This document shows positions 1 to 8,690 of a stretch of DNA of 64,000 nt, piece by piece. Origin of the DNA: Chamaelirium japonicum. Taxonomy: Eukaryota > Streptophyta > Magnoliopsida > Liliales > Melanthiaceae. A program made the translations under genes and the position numbers. The DNA is taken from assembly GCA_947650365.1 (NCBI GenBank), contig OX393549.1, positions 86,118,496-86,182,495 of the forward strand, read 5' to 3'. Positions within the stretch are counted from its first letter, which is position 1, and each line of letters starts with the position of its first letter. The notes under the pieces were generated by a model. It ran no database searches and was not told where the DNA came from. It saw nothing but the letters and a program-made list of their open reading frames with translations.

Positions 1-1377
1 GATTCGCAGCCGATCCCTATTGACGAGGCTAAGGCCCGTCGTATGGAGGAGGTACTGGATGCAGAGGGTGATGACTGGAAGGTGCAGCCCGTCTACCATT
101 TTGAAGACTTGAAGAAGCGCCCGATGCGCCTGAAGATTAAGTTCTCGGGGAGTGGTGGGGTTGGAAGCAACCCCACGCCCCTCGATCAAATACCTCCAGA
201 CGTTCCTCGTCTAGAAGGTGCGACTACGAGCGGGGGTTTGGAGGTTGAGCAACCTCCACCCCCGTCGCGCTCTCTGGCTGAAGAAGTGGCTGCTCTTATG
301 GCGGGGCTCGATCAATCAAGCGGGCAGCAAGATGAAGGGGGGGTCTCACCTCCCCGGGGTGCTCCTTCTCCCGTACATATGGAGAGGGAGAGCCGCGTGG
401 GCGATGGGGCTCCCCAACCTCAGCCGGAGCCAACCCCCACTAAGGAGAAGTCGACCCCCCAGGGTAAGAGCTCCGACCGTGGGAAGGGAAAGGCATCTCG
501 AGTCGATGCCTCAGGTATCCACACTAACTTGCCTTGATTGCCTTGTCTTCGAAGTTTGAACTTATTCTAACTCTTTGAACTTTTGTGTTGATTGTAGGTA
601 CGCCTGCTGGCATGACTCAGAAATTGAAGAATTTGGGTGAGGTTGACATCAACCACCCAACTAGTGTGATCCGGAAGCTCTGCAACCTCCCGGATGCTAC
701 TCTGGATGAAGCCTTTGACAGGCTTGAAGTAGTGGTATGTGCATCTGCTTGATTCGATCATTGAGTTGTATGTTCAGAATAATTCTAACTCTTTTGTCTA
801 TTTGCAGAACTTAGCAGTTTTGAAGTTCACGAGCAAGCTCTTCAGGAAGGCAGGAGAATGGGAAGCTTCATCTGAGGTATCCCGTTTGACAACTGAATTG
901 GAGGCTGCAAACAAAGAGAAGGATAAGCTGAGGGAACTTCTCTTCTCCAAGAAGGAGGCCTTGAAAGCTAAGATTGAGGCTCTTCGCAAGGAGAAGCTCG
1001 AAAGCAAGGGCTGGCAGAATGGTTACAAGGCCCGGGGTCACGAGCTCGAAGAGTTGAAGAATCGATTTTTCAAGATCGAGAATTTATCCTTTGATCGCGT
1101 GACTCGAATAAAGGAGTTGGAGGCTCAACTTGCTGCAAGGGATGCCGCTTTTGCTGCTAAAGAGGCCGCCTCAACTGCCAAGGAGGAGGCTCTCAAAAAG
1201 GAGTTGGAGCATATGTGCGCTGAATGCGCGAGTTTCAGGGAGACGGCTGAGAAGGCGGTGGAAGCACTCAGGGTTCATGCTAGCAATGTCCGATCTTCTA
1301 AGGCTTCAGCGGCGAGCAAAGCTCGTGGTGGATCCGAAGGAGAGAAGTCGCGTGCGCCAAGTGTGGCCAAACCTTGA
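1..1377 (+). CDS. Antisense accessory gene of the Tat element, three exons, coiled-coil product (5' partial)
   Basis: The frame is open from base 1, so the 5' end is outside the window. Predicted exons are 1-514, 598-734 and 808-1377. Both introns have GT...AG ends and joining the exons keeps one frame, with the first junction inside a Gly codon and the second between codons. The stop is TGA at 1375-1377. The N-terminal part is charged, then Pro/Ser-rich and probably disordered. The exon-3 part (about 190 residues) is rich in Lys, Glu and Ala with heptad-like spacing and looks like a long coiled coil. No enzymatic motif is visible. The gene runs against gag-pol and lies between the integrase stop and the 3' LTR, the position of the additional ORFs described in Tat elements. 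Its function is unknown. Antisense introns would not be removed from the element's genomic RNA, which explains how they can persist through retrotransposition. Confidence 0.72.
515..597 (+). other. Predicted spliceosomal intron 1 of the antisense gene
   Basis: The 83-nt segment begins GTATCC and ends TGATTGTAG. It is T-rich and contains stop codons in the upstream frame (TGA at 535-537). Removing it joins two open frames through a shared Gly codon. The branch-point-like TTCTAACTC lies about 30 nt before the acceptor. Confidence 0.7.
735..807 (+). other. Predicted spliceosomal intron 2 of the antisense gene
   Basis: The 73-nt segment begins GTATGTGC and ends TATTTGCAG, both close to the plant consensus. 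It contains the same TTCTAACTC branch-point-like string as intron 1 about 20 nt before the acceptor. Excision joins exon 2 to exon 3 between complete codons. Confidence 0.7.
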
Positions 1378-1550
1378 CATCTTCTATCTTCTTTTCTGTT
1401 GTTGTACCTGTAAATTCTTCTCATATAGAAGCTCACTCCTGTACTTAAAATTTTTTTGATAATAAAAGATCTTTTTGGTATTAGAAACTGAATGTTTCTT
1501 GTTGAATATCTTTGAGTGTTGAGTTCTGGATGGTATTGGAATAGTTACAT

Positions 1551-1900
1551 ACACTTGAATGTAAGGGGCCAAGTCGCAACTTGATCATCCGAACTGGTTA
1601 AGTAACTTGAAACTTGAACTTGAACTCATTTAACATTTGTATGTGAGGGGTCGAGTCGCAACTCAAACACCCAAACCTGTTAGACGATATCGAAATTGAT
1701 TGAAATTGAAGGTCGAAATTGAAGGTCATTTAACATTTGTAAGTAGGGGTAGTGTCGCGACACAAACTCCCAAACCTGTTAAATTGACCAGTAACTTGAA
1801 GGTTGCTTTGCATGACAACCCGAAACGGTTTAATATTTGCCCGTAAGGGGTTGAGAAGCAACTCAAGCACCCAAACTTGTTAAACGACCTTGTAATTTGA
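1551..1900. repeat. Degenerate 80-100 bp tandem repeats in the Tat 3' untranslated region
   Basis: Four diverged units start near 1553, 1633, 1733 and 1833. Each carries a core like GTAAGGGGT..GAGTCGCAACTC followed by CACCCAAACCTGTTA. They fill the gap between the end of the antisense gene and the integrase stop. Tandem arrays in this region are known for Tat/Ogre elements and can seed satellites. Confidence 0.75.
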
Positions 1901-1979
1901 GTGTAGATAATTTGAAATTGCTTCAGAATTTGAATTGAAAAAGCTGAGTATTTGAACACTTGAAAGAGAACTTTATTCA

Positions 1980-3293
1980 TCATGGATAAAACAATTTGAG
2001 GCGTCTAGAATTCCAAGCTCTTGGCAATCTATCTCCTTCCGGTGAGATCAGTCGATAAGATCCTTTGCCTCCTACTGATTCAACGATATAGGGTCCTTCC
2101 CAGTTGGGGGTGAGTTTTCCGCTGCTGTGCTCTTTAGTGTTGTAGAAGACTGCTCTGAGGACCAGGCTACCAATTGAGAAATGTCTTTTGTAGACCTTTT
2201 GATCGTAAGCTTGTTTGATCTTCTGTTGATACTTGGCCACATGAAGGGATGCTTGATCCCGTAGTTCTTCAGAAAAGTCCAAATCATCGACTCGAAGCTC
2301 TTCATTGATCCCTTCTTCAACTGCTCTGGTCTTCAGAGTACTTGATATGTTTTCTGTTGGGAGTGCTGCTTCCGATCCATAAGTCAGACGAAAGGGTGAG
2401 AACCCTGTTGATCTTCTCGGGGTTGTGCGATATCCCCAAAGGACTTCAGGTAGGACCTGTTCCCATAATCCTTTCTTATCGTGGAGTTTCTTCTTGAGTA
2501 TACCAAGAATAGCTCTATTGGAGGCTTCAGCTTGACCATTGCATTGAGGGTATCTTGGAGTTGAATAAAAGAGCTTGATTCCGTTGTTCAGGCAGAATTT
2601 ACGAAACTTGTCGGAGTCAAATTGAGCCCCATTATCAGCAACCAGAACTTGAGGTGTGCCAAACCTTGAGAAGATATTATGTCGAATGAACTTGATCACT
2701 TCATCATCGGTCTCTCGAAAGAGTGGTACAGCTTCGACCCATTTGGTGAAGTAATCTGTGGCCAATAGTAGATACTTTTTCTTGCTTGGACTGGGAGGAA
2801 AGGGAACCAAGAAGTCCAACCCCCATTGATGGAAAGGCCATGGACTTGATAGTTGATGAAGCTCATCTGCAGGGAGATGGATAGCCCGAGCGTGTCGTTG
2901 GCATGGCTCGCACCTTTGAACCACTTGGTGAGCATCCTTTGCCATTGTAGGCCAGTAGTAGCCTTGCAGTTTTGTCTTGGCTTCAAGTGATCTTCCTCCC
3001 GAATGATTCCCGCAGGCCCCAGAGTGGATATCAATCAGGATTGCCTTTGCTTGTTCAGGGCCAATGCACTTGAGCAACATCCCATTGTGAGATTTGAAGT
3101 ATAGATCTTCTCCTTGAATGATATAGCATGAAAGCTTTCTTTGAAGTTTTCGGGCTTGATTTGGATCTTCTGGCATTTCGCCATGTTTGAAGAAGTCAAA
3201 AATTGACTGTCTCCAATCCTTAAGCTCACTTGTAGTGGTAAGGTTCAACACCAGTTGATCTCCACCCCCAGATCTCTTTGTAATAGTAAGGAT
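1980..3293 (-). CDS. Integrase domain of the Tat element
   Basis: Integrase inserts the element cDNA into chromosomal DNA. The zinc-binding His-His-Cys-Cys region is visible (HSGACGNHSGG, then CEPCQ). The catalytic core has Asp in WGLDFLVP, Asp in VADNGAQF and Glu in NGQAEASNR, so the DD35E triad is complete. The C-terminal DNA-binding part continues to the terminal LFYP and carries no chromodomain, as expected for Tat. The frame is the same as that of the RT region and is separated from it only by the TAG at 3294-3296. The usual polyprotein therefore has one amber at the aRNase H/integrase junction. No natural start codon is needed and the first Met-like codon at 3251 is probably not used. 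Confidence 0.92.
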   Translation of the reverse strand: MLTITKRSGGGDQLVLNLTTTSELKDWRQSIFDFFKHGEMPEDPNQARKLQRKLSCYIIQGEDLYFKSHNGMLLKCIGPEQAKAILIDIHSGACGNHSGGRSLEAKTKLQGYYWPTMAKDAHQVVQRCEPCQRHARAIHLPADELHQLSSPWPFHQWGLDFLVPFPPSPSKKKYLLLATDYFTKWVEAVPLFRETDDEVIKFIRHNIFSRFGTPQVLVADNGAQFDSDKFRKFCLNNGIKLFYSTPRYPQCNGQAEASNRAILGILKKKLHDKKGLWEQVLPEVLWGYRTTPRRSTGFSPFRLTYGSEAALPTENISSTLKTRAVEEGINEELRVDDLDFSEELRDQASLHVAKYQQKIKQAYDQKVYKRHFSIGSLVLRAVFYNTKEHSSGKLTPNWEGPYIVESVGGKGSYRLISPEGDRLPRAWNSRRLKLFYP

Positions 3294-5390
3294 CTATTGT
3301 TCGGGGGTGGTCTTGGGCACTTCTTGATAATCGATTTGTATTTGTCTTCCTCCGAGGGAGTCTCCAAGAACTGAGGCAGCATTGGCTAAGGCATCTGCTT
3401 CTCGATTCTCTGCTCTTGGGATTTGAACGAATTCAGTACTAGTAAAACATTGTTGAAGGCGTCGTACTAGGGCCAAGTAGAGTTGCATTCTCTCTTCACG
3501 AGCTGCGTATTCTCCGTTGATTTGCCTTATGATTAGCTGGGAGTCGCTGTAAACAATGATTTGACCTACCCCCAAGGATTCAGCCATTTTGAGCCCGGAA
3601 ATGAGTGCTTCGTATTCAGCTTCGTTATTGGTGGTATTGAATCCGAGGAGAGTGGCCTTCTGAAGATGATCGAGTTCGGGGGATATCAAGACTATCCCAG
3701 TTTCCGAACCGATCGTACTTGAAGCTCCATCAGTATAGAGTTTCCATGGAAGAGTTGTGACTATATCCTGAAGGCTTGGATCGGCTTTTGTTGCAAGATT
3801 GAACGGGGAATCAGCTTCATCTTCTAAGTGCATATCGACATCTTCTTCCCAAGTGATGGGGTCTTCAACTGGAAAGTCAGCTAGGAAATCAGCAATGGCC
3901 TGACCTTTGATGGAAGTGCGAGATTCGAATTGAATCCCCAGTGCACTCATTTCGATCACCCATTTGGTCATTCGACCCGCTCGACTAGTTTTGTCAACAA
4001 TATCTTTGAGTGGGTGTTCTGAAATGATCGTGATCTGATGAGAGACAAAGTAAGGTTGGAGATGACGTGATGCAGTGAGTAAGGCTAGTATGACCTTCTC
4101 CGTCTTCGAATAACGAGTTTCAGCAGGAAGAAGTGTATGGCTAATGTAGTAGATCGACTGCTCGATGTTCTTTCTTCTACTGACCAGGACCGCACTAATT
4201 GCTTGATTGGTAACGACGAGATAGAGCCCTAGATCTTCTTTTGGAAGTGGAGCAGTCAGGATAGGAGCTTGCATCAGATATTTCTTGATGCCTTGAAAAG
4301 CTTCTTCGCAAATTGGACTCCATCCAGAGGTATCTGCCTTTCGTAGTTTGTCAAAGAGCGGTTTGCACTTGTCGGAAGACTTTGAGATGAACCGATTAAG
4401 GGCAGCAAGTCTTCCAGTGAGACGTTGCACTTCCTTTCGATTGGTAGGTGATGGCATGTCAAGGATGACTCGAATTTGGTCGGGGTTGGCATCAATGCCC
4501 CTCCTGGTCACAAGATGACCCAGGAATTTGCCCGATTGAACTCCAAAAGCACACTTGGCTGGATTGAGCTTCATACGATACTTCCGAAGGACTTGAAAGG
4601 TTTCCGCCAGATCGGATAGATGTTTTCCTCGAGTGGAGCTTTTTGTGAGGAGATCGTCGACGTAGACTTCGACATTGCGATCGATCTGATCTTCGAACAT
4701 CTTTGTGACTAATCTTTGATAGGTAGAGCCAGCATTTTTGAGACCGAATGGCATTACATTATAGCAGTAAAGACCCCGGCTAGTCACAAAGCATGTCTTC
4801 TCTTGATCATCAGAGTGAAGCAGAATTTGATTGTACCCAGAGTATCCATCCATGAAAGATAGTAACTCGTGGCCAGCAGTGGCATCGACGAGTCTATCTA
4901 TCCTTGGCATGGGAAATGGATCTTTGGGACAGACCTTATTGAGGTTGGTGAAGTCGATGCACACTTTGACCTTCCCTTTCTTCTTGGGAACAGCAACTAT
5001 ATTGGAGATCCAAGTAGGATACTCTACTTCACGGATGAAGCCTGCTGCGAGTAGCTTACTGATCTCTTCTTGAACTGCAATTTGTAGTTCTGGTCGTATT
5101 GTGCGTGGTTTTTGCTTGACGGGTTTTGCTTCTTCTTTGATCGCGAGTCGGTGGCAGGCATCATTGGGATTGATCCCTGGCATGTCTTCAAAACACCAGG
5201 CGAAGACGTCGATGTTGGACTGGAGGAACGATACCATGTCTCGTGCTTTTGCATCGCTAAGACCGGTACCAATGAATGTCTGTCGATGGAGATCTCCACT
5301 GCCGATATTGATTGGGATGATTTCTTCAATTGAAGGTGAGGCTTCCCATTCGATTGGTGGGGGCTCGATCAGTGGAATCTCCTTTGATTG
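3294..5390 (-). CDS. Reverse transcriptase, RNase H and archaeal-type RNase H of the Tat element
   Basis: The frame is open from just after the TAG at 5391-5393 down to the TAG at 3294-3296; the first Met in it is at 5237. Reverse transcriptase copies element RNA. Its core shows the conserved WISNIVAVPKK and MPFGLKNAGSTYQ blocks and the active-site YVDD. A first RNase H follows (QAISAVLVSRR ... HLQPYF) in which the usual first catalytic Asp is replaced (LVVTNQ). A second RNase H then starts at LYTDGASS and keeps four acidic residues: YTDG, NNEAEYE, YSDSQL and READAL. Loss of catalytic function in the first RNase H with retention in the second agrees with what is known of Tat elements. This domain pair is the strongest lineage evidence. 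Apart from the flanking ambers I see no lesion in the frame. Confidence 0.95.
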   Translation of the reverse strand, partial: QSKEIPLIEPPPIEWEASPSIEEIIPINIGSGDLHRQTFIGTGLSDAKARDMVSFLQSNIDVFAWCFEDMPGINPNDACHRLAIKEEAKPVKQKPRTIRPELQIAVQEEISKLLAAGFIREVEYPTWISNIVAVPKKKGKVKVCIDFTNLNKVCPKDPFPMPRIDRLVDATAGHELLSFMDGYSGYNQILLHSDDQEKTCFVTSRGLYCYNVMPFGLKNAGSTYQRLVTKMFEDQIDRNVEVYVDDLLTKSSTRGKHLSDLAETFQVLRKYRMKLNPAKCAFGVQSGKFLGHLVTRRGIDANPDQIRVILDMPSPTNRKEVQRLTGRLAALNRFISKSSDKCKPLFDKLRKADTSGWSPICEEAFQGIKKYLMQAPILTAPLPKEDLGLYLVVTNQAISAVLVSRRKNIEQSIYYISHTLLPAETRYSKTEKVILALLTASRHLQPYFVSHQITIISEHPLKDIVDKTSRAGRMTKWVIEMSALGIQFESRTSIKGQAIADFLADFPVEDPITWEEDVDMHLEDEADSPFNLATKADPSLQDIVTTLPWKLYTDGASSTIGSETGIVLISPELDHLQKATLLGFNTTNNEAEYEALISGLKMAESLGVGQIIVYSDSQLIIRQINGEYAAREERMQLYLALVRRLQQCFTSTEFVQIPRAENREADALANAASVLGDSLGGRQIQIDYQEVPKTTPEQ

Positions 5391-5963
5391 CTATTTGGAA
5401 GAGGGGCCAGCTTCGTCTCGTGGCCGCTTTGGAGGAGCAATATTGATCTTACGATCTGTTTTTGTAACAGCGGCTTCACATGATCTCCCGACTTGTTGAT
5501 CTCCTCGTATACAGACAATGCCTTCTCCCGTTGCAAATTTGAGGAGTTGATGATAAGGAGAGGAGATGGCATTTATCTGGTGGAGAAATGGTCGCCCGAG
5601 AATGGCATTGTAGCTGGATGTTCCTTCGACAATAGCAAATCTTACCGAGACTTGAGTCTCTCGGCTGAGATCGAGAGTGCACCTTGATTCGCCCATAGTG
5701 ATACTTTGTTCACCGTTGAAACCGGTAATCACCGTTGGGACGACATCAAGGGTCGAATATTTATGTCCCAGACGTTTGAAGCAGTCTGAGAACATAATGT
5801 CGATGGAGCTTCCGGTGTCGATGAGGATTCGATTGACAGTGCTTCCATCAACGAGGAGCTTTAGGACCAGGGGGTCTCGATGTGGAGTATGAACTCCTTG
5901 AAGGTCTGAGTCGTTAAAGACAATAGAGGGCCAAGCTAACGCTCGATAGGCTTCTCGATCCAT
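5391..5963 (-). CDS. Retroviral-type aspartic protease of the Tat element
   Basis: The protease cleaves the Gag-Pol precursor. The active site is ILIDTGSS followed by an IMF hydrophobic stretch, and the flap/core motif NAILGRPFL lies about 75 residues later, the normal spacing. The preceding PHRDPLVL block is typical of Tat proteases. The Met at 5963 is only the first Met in this frame. The protein presumably continues from Gag, but the gag frame differs by one base, so a -1 shift is needed near 5940-5990. The frame ends in TAG at 5391-5393 followed by CAATCA and then continues directly into the RT region. Confidence 0.9.
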   Translation of the reverse strand: MDREAYRALAWPSIVFNDSDLQGVHTPHRDPLVLKLLVDGSTVNRILIDTGSSIDIMFSDCFKRLGHKYSTLDVVPTVITGFNGEQSITMGESRCTLDLSRETQVSVRFAIVEGTSSYNAILGRPFLHQINAISSPYHQLLKFATGEGIVCIRGDQQVGRSCEAAVTKTDRKINIAPPKRPRDEAGPSSK

Positions 5964-6124
5964 GTGTCCTCTTTGTTCGCCGTAGCACGAACATGGAAGA
6001 TACGTCGAACTTGCCGATCAACTTCTTTCCCGGTCACCGCTTGGTTGTGCAATGATCCGTGAATGCCGAAGACGTTGGCATTCACAGTAAGAGGAGATCG
6101 GTTGGAAGAGATTTGATGGACCCA

Positions 6125-7846
6125 TCAAGCTTCTTTCCCCTTCGCAGAGGATCGGCGTTGATCTTGCCCATCTTTGGTGAACTCTTGTAGATGACCCTCT
6201 CGCAACAAGTCTTCGAGGTGAAATTTTAGCCGATAGCACCGATCGGTGGAATGGCCATGACTTCGGTGGAAGTCATAATAAACTATTTTGTTAGCAGTGA
6301 ATTTAGTATTTGGCTGAAGTGGATTGGGCCTTCGAAGGAATTCTTCGTGTTGAATGCGGTCGAGGATCTGTTCGGCCGGTAAATTCCACTCGGTGAAAGC
6401 GGTCTTCGTCGGGGATCGTCGTTCGTCGTTCTTTGACCGTTTGTTGGCAGGGGGAGCTGCTATCTCAGCGTTGTGAGCTTTGGCAGCATACTTCAGAGCC
6501 TCTCTCTCAGCAGGCCTTCGCTTTGACTCTCGCCCTCTTTGGGCGACTTGATCGTCTTCAACCATAATCTCCCTCTGAATTCGATCAAATATTGAACCCA
6601 GGGAAGGAGGGGGATTGCGAATGAAGTCGTTGTAGATGTGTAGATCAAAGCGGAGAGCGTTCTGGAAAGCCAACATGATGGCTTCATCATCCAGATGTCT
6701 TCCGGAGAGGGCGGCGTGCTCGTTACGGAATTTCCTTGTAAAGTTTCGGAGACTCTCATCGGCACCCATCCTCAATCGATATAGGGAGTCGAGCTTCTTT
6801 TCCGGCTTCATGTTCAGCTGATAATGCTGCACGAAGAGATTGGCCAAAATACTGAATTGGGTGATAGACCCAGCTCTGAGATTATGGTACCAATCGAGAG
6901 AGGGTTCGTCGAGACTTCCCGCGAAGGTGCGGCAGAGTACGTTATTCTCTTCTTTATGCGGCGTCAGAGCTTTCTTAAAGGCGAGTACATGGAGAGTTGG
7001 ATCTCCCTTGACGCAGTTAAATTTGGGGAGAGTGGGAGTTCTCCATCCCCTTGGAAATGTAGTTTCGAACAGGCTTCGATGGAGTGGTCCGGCTGATGAA
7101 TAGCCTTCTCTACGACCATGTCCCCGACTCGGATGTAGATCGAGAGGCACGATCGAGAGGTCTTGTTCGGGCCTCTGAGTATCAGCAGGTTGAAGTCGGT
7201 GACGAAGATCTGATCCGAGCCCGCGTTGAAGCGGGATAGATGGAGAAACTCTACTCTTTGAGGGAGCCCCTTTCATCTGGTGTCTCCTTGATATGTTAGG
7301 TTTTGAAGGTGCCTTTCTATCACAGTTGCGACCAGAAGAGGATTGGGAAGACTCGTCTTCTAGGCGATCCCAAACGCTCTGCTTCCATGGGGCAGCAGAG
7401 GGAGTTGGATCGCGACGAATCCTCTCGAGGGCAGCAGTGCCCATTGACCTCCGTTGCTCGGAGTGGATTGATTGTCGTGGAAGATCGATCCCCTCATTAG
7501 TAGAGGGGATAGGAAGAGCGATCCCAGCCTCGGAGGTCGCCTTCTTGAGAGCATCCCTCTCAGCGGTGAGGGTGGCGTTCTGTTTTGCCAATTGGAGCAG
7601 TTGAAAGTCGACCGCTGAGATTTGATAAGTTGGGTTCTCAGCAGGTTGAGGAGCAGTCTGCCCAATTGATTGATAAAGAGGGGTGATCGGTCGATCGACT
7701 GATCTCCCACTTCCTGAGTGAACCCTCACATCGGGGACAGCAAGGGGCTGTCCGAAATTGAGCCTTTGACTCATTGAACGAGTCTCAGGACGAGGTTGTC
7801 GAGTGTTACTTCCTTCTGGTTGACCCTGATGTTTCGTTCTCGCCAT
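6125..7846 (-). CDS. Gag polyprotein of the Tat element
   Basis: This is the structural capsid/nucleocapsid protein, 573 codons from the Met at 7846. The N-terminal 250 residues are low-complexity, Arg/Gln/Ser-rich and probably disordered. The central retrotransposon gag domain spans about residues 270-420 (around FPRGWRTPTLPKF through FQNALRF). The C-terminal nucleic-acid-binding motif reads YYDFHRSHGHSTDRC, where the usual first Cys of the Cys-x2-His-x-x-HGH-x4-Cys pattern is Tyr. The frame stops at TGA (6125-6127). Downstream it remains open to about 5936 and encodes recognisable linker (GIHGSLHNQAVTG), so the TGA interrupts a longer ancestral Gag-Pro frame. Confidence 0.88.
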   Translation of the reverse strand: MARTKHQGQPEGSNTRQPRPETRSMSQRLNFGQPLAVPDVRVHSGSGRSVDRPITPLYQSIGQTAPQPAENPTYQISAVDFQLLQLAKQNATLTAERDALKKATSEAGIALPIPSTNEGIDLPRQSIHSEQRRSMGTAALERIRRDPTPSAAPWKQSVWDRLEDESSQSSSGRNCDRKAPSKPNISRRHQMKGAPSKSRVSPSIPLQRGLGSDLRHRLQPADTQRPEQDLSIVPLDLHPSRGHGRREGYSSAGPLHRSLFETTFPRGWRTPTLPKFNCVKGDPTLHVLAFKKALTPHKEENNVLCRTFAGSLDEPSLDWYHNLRAGSITQFSILANLFVQHYQLNMKPEKKLDSLYRLRMGADESLRNFTRKFRNEHAALSGRHLDDEAIMLAFQNALRFDLHIYNDFIRNPPPSLGSIFDRIQREIMVEDDQVAQRGRESKRRPAEREALKYAAKAHNAEIAAPPANKRSKNDERRSPTKTAFTEWNLPAEQILDRIQHEEFLRRPNPLQPNTKFTANKIVYYDFHRSHGHSTDRCYRLKFHLEDLLREGHLQEFTKDGQDQRRSSAKGKEA

Positions 7847-7990
7847 TTAGGAGAGAGCGAAGGGTACAACGAGAGTGCTGATGTCCGAACGGTTGTCTGA
7901 TCAACCGAAGGGGCGAGGAAGTTTGGCTATCAAGATCGGTTGTCTGTTCAACCGATCTAATAGTCATAGAGAGAGCTTGGCTTTTCGTTT

Positions 7991-8010
7991 GGATCCCACA
8001 GATGGTGCCA
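7991..8010 (-). promoter_or_regulatory. Primer-binding site of the Tat element
   Basis: On the minus strand TGGCACCATCTGTGGGATCC starts three bases (GTT) inside the LTR end. A PBS begins TGG because it pairs with the tRNA 3' CCA. I could not assign the tRNA species by eye. Confidence 0.8.
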
Positions 8011-8410
8011 AACTGTGGGGGAAAATCTTCGTGCCGACCCGAAGACTTCGCCGCACCAATCAATTGAAGGTTCGAGTCGAAGATCGTTGTTTGATCTATT
8101 GATTGAAGTTGATGCTTTCAATATGCAAACAGATAGGATATGCAATCAGAGAGTTGACGCGAGAGATGTGATCTCGGAGTTCAGCCAAAGCCTACGTCTC
8201 CGTGCTATAGGGAGCAACCCGAATTCACTAACACTTGTATTGAAGTGATCTCGACAGGCCGAGTATCACTGAAACCCCTTTGATCTCTTCAAAGACAAGA
8301 AGAAGATCAAAGAGAGGAAGTGAGGGGATGGAAACTGAAATCCAGAGCTCTGGTTTCTGAAAATCAGATCTCAGAAGTGGAAATTGGATCCATTTACATT
8401 CGAAGGGTTG

Positions 8411-8419
8411 CTATTTATA
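8411..8419 (-). promoter_or_regulatory. TATA box in the Tat LTR
   Basis: The minus strand reads CTATAAATAG in the middle of the LTR. The solo LTR has TATATAAATAGCAGACC in the matching place (47868-47884), so the motif is conserved between copies and is a credible core promoter. Confidence 0.65.
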
Positions 8420-8526
8420 GAATTCTCTGGTGGCAAATGGCGGTTTCTGCTGTTGTATCTGGGGATCCTCCAGGTAAAGTTGGTGGGTCCCGCTATCGTA
8501 TCCTGGGGGATTCCCAGGCTCTTGGG

Positions 8527-8690
8527 CCTACCAGGCAGGGCCGGTGGGTCCTACGATAGTCTTCGGGGGCCCACCAGGCAGGGCCGGTGGGTCCCGCTGT
8601 AGTCTTCGGGGACCCACCAGGCAGGGCCGGTGGGTCTTGCTGTAGTCTTCGGGGGCCCACCAGGCAGGGCCGGTGGGTCCCGCTGTTTAC
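8527..8690. repeat. 42-44 bp GC-rich minisatellite inside the Tat LTR
   Basis: Four units with the core CCAGGCAGGGCCGGTGGGTC occur at 8531, 8573, 8617 and 8660, separated by the spacer CGCTGTAGTCTTCGGGG. The solo LTR carries about six units (47583-47820), so copy number varies between copies. Confidence 0.85.

Noticed and set aside
5936..5990. Programmed -1 frameshift between Tat gag and protease.
   Set aside because: The frames overlap and a -1 shift would be needed, but I see no classical slippery heptamer; a mutation is the simpler explanation.
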